Of a stretch of 14,195 nucleotides of DNA, positions 1 to 6,300 are shown in pieces. Position 1 is the stretch's first letter, and every line of letters begins with the position of its first letter. This DNA is from JBDTMT01 sp033764095 (GTDB taxonomy: Bacteria; Desulfobacterota; Binatia; HRBIN30; CADEER01). The position numbers were made by a program, and so were the translations under genes. Location: contig JANRJF010000107.1 of NCBI GenBank assembly GCA_033764095.1, forward strand, positions 1 through 14,195, written 5' to 3'. Under the pieces are notes generated by a model. It worked only from the letters and a program-made list of their open reading frames with translations. It ran no database searches and was not told the DNA's origin.

Positions 1-309
1 CTCGACGCGCTTGCCGTCGAGCTCGTAGGCGGTGCAGACGCGGATCGTCTTCATGCCGGTGAGCACGTCGAGCTTGGTCACCGCCAGTCCGGTCAAGCCG
101 TTGAGGCGCACGGCGTGGCGCGCGACCACGGCGTCGAACCAACCGCAGCGGCGCGGCCGGCCGGTGGTGGCGCCGAACTCCTCGCCGTCCTGCCGCAGCT
201 TGGCGCCGAGGTCGTCGAGCAGCTCGGTGGGGAACGGGCCGCTGCCGACGCGCGTGGTGTAGGCCTTGGTGATGCCGACCACGCTGGTGATGCGGCTGGG
301 CGCGATCGC
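1..309 (-). pseudogene. purA: Adenylosuccinate synthetase (PurA), internal fragment lacking its N-terminal part
   Basis: PurA joins IMP and L-aspartate with GTP hydrolysis, the first step from IMP to AMP. The minus strand reads, from about 306 down to 1, the stretch after the nucleotide-binding half. Visible motifs are SRITSVVGITKAYTTRVG, GPFPTELLDDLG, the aspartate-binding loop ATTGRPRRCGW, and LTGLAVTKLDVL with the guanine-contacting T-K-L-D. By comparison with the E. coli enzyme (about 430 residues) this is roughly residues 260-355. The frame runs off the left edge, so the C-terminus may lie outside. On the N-terminal side the match ends abruptly near 306-315: the expected glycine-rich stretch before A-P-S-R-I is missing and the frame has no start nearby. 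Identity as PurA is secure. Whether the gene is truly broken or the junction is an assembly error is not. Confidence 0.88.
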
Positions 310-379
310 CCTCGGCGCTCCAGGCAACGACGAACGCCCCCGCAACGGCGGCCGCCACCACCGGCAGGCGTTGAAACAC
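310..379 (-). pseudogene. Truncated start of a secreted-protein gene (signal peptide only)
   Basis: A GTG codon at 379 opens a frame reading VFQRLPVVAAAVAGAFVVAW followed by S-A-E-G. This is a typical signal peptide: a short basic n-region, a hydrophobic core of about 13 residues, and a small-residue cleavage area. AGGGA sits about 7 bases upstream, a passable ribosome binding site. The frame lies 21 bp after the stop codon of the dockerin/CARDB gene on the same strand, as the next gene of an operon would. Beyond about residue 24 it becomes Arg/His-rich nonsense, because the sequence there is purA read in another frame. I infer that a gene for an exported protein was cut here by the same junction that truncates purA. 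A chance hydrophobic stretch is possible. Confidence 0.4.
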
Positions 380-400
380 CGAGGGATCCCTGCTCGTCGC

Positions 401-1297
401 TCAGGGCGTCGGCGTCGCTGCGGGTGTCGAGGTGCAGGTCGCGGGGATCGTCGGGCGGAGAACCGAGAACTGCTGGCTGTTGTTGACTTCATCCGTTTCG
501 TCGACTGCGCCGGCGCCGTCCACGACGACTTGAAACTCGTGATAGCCCTCTGCCTGCCAGTTGTTGAACGGGCGCACGAAGCAGCGCTGCGCGCCGCCCG
601 AGAGGTCATCGATCTCGAACTGGTCGCTGCCGGGATTCACCAACACCGCAAACGGACCGGAGGTCACGTCTCCGGCGTTCGCGATGCACACCGACAGATA
701 CGCCAGCGGCCCACGACAGCCGGATTGATACTCGCCGATGCCGGTCGCGTCGGAGGGAAACAGATCAATGCCGTGGATCGCCGCTCCCGTCGGCGTCGGA
801 GCCGGTTGCGACGGACAGCCGCTGAGCGCGTTGCCTACCGCCTCGACCAGCTCGTCGATCGTCACGACGTCGTCTCGATTGCCGTCACCCACGCACGGCG
901 GCGTGACATTGCCGGCTTCGGTGGGAGACGCAAGCGGCGTTGGCGTGCGATCGCTGATCTGGCGAACCGGAACCTCGACATCCCGGTCGACGACCGTGAT
1001 TGGGGTATCCAGCCAGCATCCGAAGGGGTTACAGCCGCTCGCGCGCAAAATGTAGTTGCCGGGCAGGATGCCGTGGAACTTGTAATAGTAGAACGCCGCC
1101 GGAACGATCTCGCGCTCGTACGTCCTGGTCCCCGGCACCGGCCCCTCGAGCGTGACGCCGTGTTGGTATCCGAGCTCGACCGGGCTGCACGAATGGCCGG
1201 GAAACTCCGAAAAGCAGGTCGACACCGTGAAGCCGTCCTGCGCGTGCGCACCCACCGCGAATGCCAACGATAGGACTATCGCGACCCGCTGTTTCAT
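401..1297 (-). CDS. Secreted protein with dockerin-like EF-hand and C-terminal CARDB-like domain
   Basis: 298 residues, function unknown. Residues 1-19 are a signal peptide (MKQR, hydrophobic core, cleavage after AHA). Residues 21-110 hold four cysteines and a G-I-L-P-G-N-Y-I-L segment typical of prealbumin-like beta domains that decorate surface proteins. A T/P linker leads to a single dockerin-like calcium loop at about 135-161 (CVGDGNRDDVVTIDELVEAV). A second T/P linker precedes a beta-rich domain at 174-280 ending in V-D-E-T-D-E-V-N-N, characteristic of CARDB adhesion modules. The tail is T/P-rich. The ATG at 1297 is preferred because GGGGAG lies 6 bases upstream; an in-frame ATG at 1303 directly abuts that site. 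The same EF-hand type recurs twice in the giant lipase-like protein nearby, suggesting a shared export or attachment system. No enzymatic motif is seen. Confidence 0.8.
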   Translation of the reverse strand: MKQRVAIVLSLAFAVGAHAQDGFTVSTCFSEFPGHSCSPVELGYQHGVTLEGPVPGTRTYEREIVPAAFYYYKFHGILPGNYILRASGCNPFGCWLDTPITVVDRDVEVPVRQISDRTPTPLASPTEAGNVTPPCVGDGNRDDVVTIDELVEAVGNALSGCPSQPAPTPTGAAIHGIDLFPSDATGIGEYQSGCRGPLAYLSVCIANAGDVTSGPFAVLVNPGSDQFEIDDLSGGAQRCFVRPFNNWQAEGYHEFQVVVDGAGAVDETDEVNNSQQFSVLRPTIPATCTSTPAATPTP

Positions 1298-1434
1298 TCG
1301 CATCTCCCCGCGTGCACGCCACAGTACGCGCAGACCACCGTCACGGCAACGAAATGCGCTCGACACGCACAGCCAGCCACGCTGGTGGCGGTCTGAACGT
1401 CCGCGGGCCGGCAGAGACGGCGACAACGGACTCC

Positions 1435-1458
1435 AAAGTAGACGGACCGGTGATACCG
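1435..1458 (+). repeat. 24-bp repeat, copy 1
   Basis: Begins AAAGTAGACGGACCGGTGAT and matches 1589-1612 at 22 of 24 positions. It lies 14 bp before the decayed YcnI tail, while copy 2 lies upstream of the intact YcnI gene. It contains the palindrome ACCGGT. It may be a duplicated regulatory site or simply part of the duplicated segment. Confidence 0.65.
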
Positions 1459-1472
1459 ACGGGAAGCCGCCG

Positions 1473-1551
1473 GACCCGCATCAAGGCGCGGCGGACGGCG
1501 ACTACCCCTGTCCGCCAGAACCTCCAGCGCCTGGGTACGCGTGCGAAGCGG
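1473..1551 (+). pseudogene. Remnant of a second YcnI-family gene (3' tail only)
   Basis: About 79 bp here align with the end of the intact YcnI-type gene (2141-2220) with roughly 80% identity by eye and one missing base. The remnant reads DPHQGAADGDYPCPPEPPAP; the intact gene reads DPHRGAADGDNPSPPEYPAP. The missing base shifts the frame, so the intact gene's PAPWVRVR becomes PAPGYAC. Nothing upstream resembles the body of the gene. The simplest reading is a tandem duplicate of the neighbouring gene that lost its body by internal deletion and then decayed. Confidence 0.7.
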
Positions 1552-1588
1552 CTGCCGGCGGGCGCAGCGCATAGCGCGAAATCATCCG

Positions 1589-1612
1589 AAAGTAGACCGA
1601 CCGGTGACACCG
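1589..1612 (+). repeat. 24-bp repeat, copy 2
   Basis: Begins AAAGTAGACCGACCGGTGAC. It differs from copy 1 (1435-1458) at two positions and lies 154 bp from it in the same orientation. It is 93 bp upstream of the YcnI start codon, a location compatible with a promoter or operator element. Confidence 0.65.
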
Positions 1613-1705
1613 CGCGGACCGCTGGCGCTGTTGCACGGCCCCCCTCTCGGGGCCGGTACGCCCCTTGCTGACCGCTGCGTCGGCTGCGGCACCAGGAGTC
1701 GAATC

Positions 1706-2230
1706 ATGCGCGGAAGGCGGCGAGTACTTGTACGGATGGCGGCGATCCTGCTGGGCGGGGTGGCAGCGCTGGCGACGGCACGGGCCGTCGCGGCACATGC
1801 CACGCTCTTTCTCTTCGGCGCGCACGCGTATGCCGGCGAGCCCGGGACGATCACGTTGCGTATTCCACACGGCTGCACGGGTGGTCTGGCCACCGACAAG
1901 ATCGTGGTCCGGTTCAACTCGAGCTGGCTGTCAGTGGCGCCGCAGGACGTCGACGGCTGGCAGGCGACGGTCGAACGAGCCCGACGCGGCGCGTGGATCG
2001 TCACCTGGACGGCGACCGGGGACGGTCTGGCCAACGACGAGATCGGCGATTTCCCCCTCGCCGTGACCTGGCCGGCGACGCCCGGCGACTACGCGACGCC
2101 GACGGTGCAGTACTGCGGCAGCGTTGCGATGCGGTGGACCGACCCGCATCGCGGCGCGGCCGACGGCGACAACCCCTCGCCGCCGGAATATCCCGCGCCC
2201 TGGGTACGCGTGCGCAACGGCGCATCCTGA
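1706..2230 (+). CDS. YcnI/DUF1775-family exported copper-binding-type protein
   Basis: 174 residues. YcnI-family proteins are extracytoplasmic and bind Cu(II) through the histidine exposed at the mature N-terminus, with a nearby tryptophan. Here the signal peptide (residues 1-30, cleavage after A-V-A-A) would expose His31 as the first mature residue. Family motifs follow: LRIPHGCTGGLATDKIVVRF, a W-x-A-T-V segment, and VQYCGSVAMRWTDPH, whose Trp144 fits the conserved tryptophan. Cys residues in PHGC and QYC may pair. The C-terminal membrane anchor of B. subtilis YcnI is absent, so the protein is probably released to the periplasm. The start is set by AGGAG 7 bases upstream of the ATG; an internal ATG at codon 11 has no such site. 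Usual copper partners (PCuAC, CopC/CopD) are not seen in this window. It is the only plus-strand gene. Confidence 0.85.
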   Translation: MRGRRRVLVRMAAILLGGVAALATARAVAAHATLFLFGAHAYAGEPGTITLRIPHGCTGGLATDKIVVRFNSSWLSVAPQDVDGWQATVERARRGAWIVTWTATGDGLANDEIGDFPLAVTWPATPGDYATPTVQYCGSVAMRWTDPHRGAADGDNPSPPEYPAPWVRVRNGAS

Positions 2231-2433
2231 TTCCTGGCGCGGCGCGCCGCTGCGGTTGGTTCTGCCGGAGCGGCTGCTCGCTGCTGCCCGACAGGTCGGT
2301 GGATCACGTTGGGCTGCGCCGCTACCTTGCGCTGCGCACGGCCCGATGGGGCTCGCGCCGTGCGAGGAGGCCGCCGGCGCCGGCAATTGGGGTGCGGGCG
2401 AGGACGCGCACCGCCGCTGCCGGTTCAAACCGA

Positions 2434-2469
2434 ATGATCGTGTCCTGCCGGCGGGCGCCGACGGACACC
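2434..2469 (-). repeat. 36-bp direct repeat of the purA 3' end, left copy (att-like)
   Basis: Read on the minus strand this encodes V-S-V-G-A-R-R-Q-D-T-I, the conserved C-terminal GTP-site segment of PurA. It matches 14076-14111 at 35 of 36 bases, while flanks on both sides are unrelated. It is too short to be a gene and sits in a noncoding spacer. The pattern fits the duplicated core left at the far end of an element integrated into the 3' end of purA. No recombinase is visible, so it could also be a stray fragment of an old duplication. Confidence 0.75.
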
Positions 2470-2521
2470 GAACGTGACCTGCCCGGGCCTGCCAGGCGCA
2501 ACCGCCGACGGCAGCCGACCT

Positions 2522-2566
2522 GCGCGCCGGTCGGTGCACCATTCAGCGGGCGGGCGACCGGCGCGC
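2522..2566. terminator. Hairpin between convergent genes, possible bidirectional terminator
   Basis: GCGCGCCGGTCG (2522-2533) is perfectly complementary to 2555-2566, with a 21-base loop. It begins 4 bp beyond the lipoprotein stop codon, between two convergent genes. No T-run follows on either strand, so classical intrinsic termination is uncertain. Confidence 0.45.
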
Positions 2567-2570
2567 CACG

Positions 2571-3266
2571 TCACCGGCAGTAGAAGCCCGCCGGGAAGGC
2601 GGGGTGATCGTCTTTGCATTTGCCCTTGCACACGTCGGGAAGCGCCACCTCACCAGCGCTGTCGTCGTGCGTCTGCAGCACGGCCCATTCGTCCAGTGCC
2701 GGGTCGAGGGCATTCTGCCAGCCGAACTGCAGCACCTTCCAGAAGATGCCGGGATCCTTCCGATCGACGTAGAAATCGCCCTCCATGATCGGCACCCGAA
2801 AGGCATTCGGCTTCGGCGTCGGATCACCGAACACGACGCTGATGCGGAAATGATTCACCTGCCGAGGTTTCGCTTCCTTCAAGGTCTCGGCGCCGACATA
2901 GCGCGAGCCGGCCAGGCAGCGGTTCAGCTCGTCGACGGTGAATTCCCCGAGGCAGACGCAGTCGTCGTCTGGGAGCGGCGGCACGGTGTGGGGCCACTTG
3001 TAGGTCAGGGTGTACAGCTTGTGGTCGTAGATGAGATTCGTGAAGTGAATCGGGTGCTGCTCGCCCCCGGCGATCATCTGCATGTCGCCGTCCTTGCCGC
3101 GCCAGGTGAACGGAACGTCCGCAGCGAGGTCGCGCACGACCCAGCGCCCGTTCCATTGAAAATTCAGCGGCAGTTGCGGGGGAGCCGGCGGCTCCGTCGC
3201 GTCTGACGACCCGCCGCATCCGGCGAGGAGCAGCAAGGCCAGCAACGCCAGGAATCCGATCTGCAT
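2571..3266 (-). CDS. Lipoprotein of unknown function
   Basis: 231 residues. Residues 1-17 (MQIGFLALLALLLLAGC) are a lipoprotein signal with lipobox L-A-G-C, so Cys17 is the likely lipidated residue and the protein is membrane-anchored outside the cytoplasm. A short T/P/A linker precedes a globular domain with no motif I recognise. Notable features are a Trp-rich start (FQWNGRWVV), the acidic Cys pair DDDCVCLGEF, and a Cys-containing end (DVCKGKCKDDHP, then FYCR at the terminus), which suggests disulphides or metal binding. The ATG at 3266 has a strong GGAGGAGG site about 5 bases upstream, which excludes the longer in-frame start at 3293. It lies 113 bp downstream of the giant lipase-like gene on the same strand. 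Function is not assigned. Confidence 0.82.
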   Translation of the reverse strand: MQIGFLALLALLLLAGCGGSSDATEPPAPPQLPLNFQWNGRWVVRDLAADVPFTWRGKDGDMQMIAGGEQHPIHFTNLIYDHKLYTLTYKWPHTVPPLPDDDCVCLGEFTVDELNRCLAGSRYVGAETLKEAKPRQVNHFRISVVFGDPTPKPNAFRVPIMEGDFYVDRKDPGIFWKVLQFGWQNALDPALDEWAVLQTHDDSAGEVALPDVCKGKCKDDHPAFPAGFYCR

Positions 3267-3298
3267 GGGACCTCCTCCGCACCCGCTTGGCACGCCTC

Positions 3299-3324
3299 AC
3301 CGGGTGGCTCACGGCGCCACCGGT
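3299..3324 (-). terminator. Hairpin after the giant lipase-like gene
   Basis: ACCGGGTGGC (3299-3308) pairs with GCCACCGGT (3316-3324) with one bulged G and a 7-base loop. It lies in the 113-bp gap between the stop codon of the giant gene and the lipoprotein start, so it may end or attenuate transcription. No T-run follows. Confidence 0.25.
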
Positions 3325-3379
3325 CCGCAGCAGTCCGAGTCGTGGACGAGCCCCCCGATAGGCGCACTTGCATCGACGG

Positions 3380-6300
3380 TCAACCGGCACCGGGCTCCGC
3401 CGCGTCGCAGCCGCGCAAGGCTCGATCGACTGCGCGGACCAGCTCATCGATCGTCAGCTGCCCATCGTCGTTGCGATCGGCGGCGCCGCAGCGCGTCGAT
3501 GACGTTCCCTGCAGGGCAATTCCGACCATCGCCACCAGCTCATCGATCGTGACCGCGCCGCTGGCGTCACAATCTCCGGCGCAGTCGACGCCAACGGTCG
3601 GGGGCGCTGTCGCGGTCGGGACCGGGCTGGACTGAGGGGTCGGTGTCGGCGACGGTGTGGGCGAATCGATCGGAGTCGGCGCGAGTGTCGCCGACAGCGT
3701 CGGTTCCGCCGTCGCCGTCGATGTCGGGGATGGAGACGGGCGCCCCGAGAGCGTCGGCAAAGGCGTGCGACTAGCGGTTGCCGCCGCGGTCGCCGCCAGC
3801 GTCGCGCGCGACGTCGGCGTGGGCGAGGATGATGCAGTCTCGGTCGGGCTCGGGGAGAACGAGACCGTCGCCGCGGCCGTCTCGGTCGCGGTGGCGGTGG
3901 CGGTGGCGGATGGGAGCGGAGTCGCACTGTCGGTCGGCAGCGCGGTTGCGGTTGGGGTCGGGCTCGGCGTCGCCGTCTCGATCGTCGCGGTGGCGGATGC
4001 AGTCGACGACGGCGCCGGCCGGCTTGGGGTGGGACTCGGCGTGGCGGTGTCGCCCGCCGTGTGAGTAGCGCTGGGCTCGGCCGTCGCAGTCGACGACGCG
4101 GCGGCGGTGCGAGTTGCGGTCGCGTCAGCGGTGGGGGTCTGGGTCAGCGACGCACTGGCGGTCGGAGGCGGCGCGGTGCTGGACGGCGTCGCGTTGGGCG
4201 AGCTTGTCGCAGTCGCGGTGGCGCTCGGCGTCGCGGTCGGGGGCGCCGTCAGTGTCGGACTCGCGCTCGACGTGCGCGTTGCGGTCGGCGTCGCGCTCAT
4301 CGTCGCGGTCAGGGTCGGGTTCGCGGTCGGGGTCGTCGTCGGTGTCGGGCTCGCGCTCCTCGTCAGTGTGGCGGTTGACGTCGGGCTTGTCGTCGCAGTG
4401 GGGATCGCTGTGGGTGTCGGCGTCGGGCTCGCGCTCGACGTCGGTTCGGCCGTCTCGGTGAAGGTGCTGGTGGCGGTGCGCGTCACCGTCGCGCTGGCCG
4501 TGCTGGTGCCGGTCTGGGTCGACGTTCTGGTCGGTGTCGGGGTGCGGCTGGCAGTAGCGGAGGAGGGCGCCGTGGCGGTGGGGCTTGGCGTCGAGGTGTC
4601 GGTCGGCGCGCGAGTGTTGGAAGGCGGCACGGTCGGTGACGAAGTCGGCGTCGCGGAGTTCGGCACGGTGGAGGTAGCGGTCGGGGTCGTGCTCGCCGAC
4701 GCGGTGGCGGTGCGCGTGCTCGTTGTCGTAGCGGTTGTCGTCGCGGTCGCGCTCGGTGTCGCCGAGCGCGTTGGGCTGGGGCTTGGCGAGGCAGTCACGC
4801 TCGGCGAAGCCGTGGCGCTCAACGACGCCGTCGCGCCCGGTGTCAGCGTGCGAGTGGCGCTCGCTGTTGCGCTGACCGTCCGCGTCGACGTTGCCGGCGC
4901 CGTGGCCGACGGGCTGGGCGACGGCGTCGCGCTCTGCGATGGAGTGGCCGTCCGCGTCGCGCTCGGACTGGCGGTCGGGCTGGCGGTATTCGTCGGTGTG
5001 GCACTCGGCGTCTCGCTGCGCGTCACGGTAGCGGTCCTGGTCAGCGTGGCAGTGGGGGTCGAACTGCTGGTCGCCGACGCGGTCGGCGTGCGCGTCGCGC
5101 TCTGCGTCGGCGTGCCGGTCTGGGTGCGCGTCGCACTGCGGGTCGGGGTGCCGCTTGCCGTCCCCGTGGCGCTGCGCGTCGCGCTGGCCGTGGCGCTCGA
5201 TGTCGGAGTGGCGCTGCTGGTGCGCGTCGAGGTCACCGTCGCAGTAGGCGTACTGGTGGCGCTGGCGGTCGCCGTGCGCGTCGCGGTTGCGCTGCGCGTC
5301 GCGGTCTGACTCGGGGTGGCGGAGGATGTCGGCGTCGCGGTCGCAGTGGTCGTCGGCGTACGCGTGACGGTGCGCGTTGCGGTAGCGCTCGGCGAGCTGG
5401 TCGCGGTGCGTGTCGGCGTCAGCGACGCAGTTGACGACGCGGTCGGCGTCGGAGAGGGCGACGGCGCGGAGCCGGTGCCAGCGAGTGTCGCCGAGTGCGG
5501 GCTGCCGGGGGCGTTGTCGGTGATCGTTACGCTGGCGCTGCGCACGCCGATGCCGGTCGGCTGAAATCTGACGCTGAGCGCGCAGCTTGCCCCAGGCGCC
5601 AGTTGGGCGCCCGCGCAGCCATTGCTGAGCAATGCGAAATCGCCCGGTTGCGCACCATCGAGAGCGACCGCGCTCACCGTCAGGATGGTGTTGCCGGTAT
5701 TGGTCAGCGTCAGCGGCTGCGCCGCGCCGGCAATGCCGAGGAGCTGTGCGGCAAACTGCAAGCCCGTCGTGCTCAGCGTCGCGCCGGGTGTCAGCGGCAA
5801 TCGAATTCGGCCGATCTTGCCGCTCCCTTCGGTGAACCAGATATTTCCATCCGGGCCGCTGGCGATGCCCAACGGACTGCTGTTGGCGGTGGGGATGGTG
5901 AACTCTGCGAGCCCGCCATCGGGCGTCATGCGCCCGATGAGGCCCGCCTCCAGCTCGGTGAACCAGAGCGCACCGTCGCGCCCCATCGCGATTCCGGCCG
6001 GACCGTTGCGCACGAACGGCACCTGCGAGATCGGCATCTCGAGCACCTGGCCACTCGGGCTGATGCGCCCAATCTGACCGGCGAACTGGCTATTCTCGGC
6101 GAACCAGACGTTGCCATCCGGTCCGGCGGTGACACCGTAGGCGCCAACCATGCTCGGCAGCGGGTACTCCGTGAGCGCGCCAAGAAGCGTGAGGCGGCCG
6201 AGCTTCTTCCCCGACAGCTCGCCGAACCAAAGATTGCCGTCGCCGCCGACCGCGATGCCCTGCGGATTCCCACCGCTGGGGAGGGTGACTTCGGTGATCA

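Larger units (their letters stand above)
1298..1705. other. Divergent intergenic region with repeats and a gene remnant
   Basis: This 408-bp stretch separates the minus-strand CARDB gene from the plus-strand YcnI gene, so promoters for both should lie here. I found no convincing -35/-10 pair. It contains a 24-bp repeat pair (1435-1458 and 1589-1612), a decayed copy of the YcnI gene tail (1473-1551), and a 7-bp-stem hairpin (1636-1642 with 1649-1655) inside the likely YcnI leader. Confidence 0.6.
2231..2570. other. Convergent intergenic spacer
   Basis: 340 bp between the ends of the YcnI gene and the lipoprotein gene. It holds the purA-derived 36-bp repeat (2434-2469) and a 12-bp-stem hairpin (2522-2566). 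Frames crossing it are Arg/Pro-rich and have the look of noncoding GC-rich sequence. No gene is supported. Confidence 0.6.

Noticed and set aside
266..1273. Plus-strand frame of 335 codons
   Set aside because: It overlaps the purA piece and the CARDB gene on the opposite strand and is Arg-rich with no domain. The minus-strand readings are far more convincing.
4107..5309. Plus-strand frame of 400 codons rich in Val and Ala
   Set aside because: It is the complement of the Thr/Ser-alternating tract: ACN/GCN codons on one strand give GTN/GCN-like codons on the other. No ribosome site, and the minus-strand frame is part of a well-supported protein.
3600..5480. CRISPR-like or tandem-repeat array
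   Set aside because: The periodicity is 6 bp and codon-based within one long reading frame, with no constant repeat or spacers.
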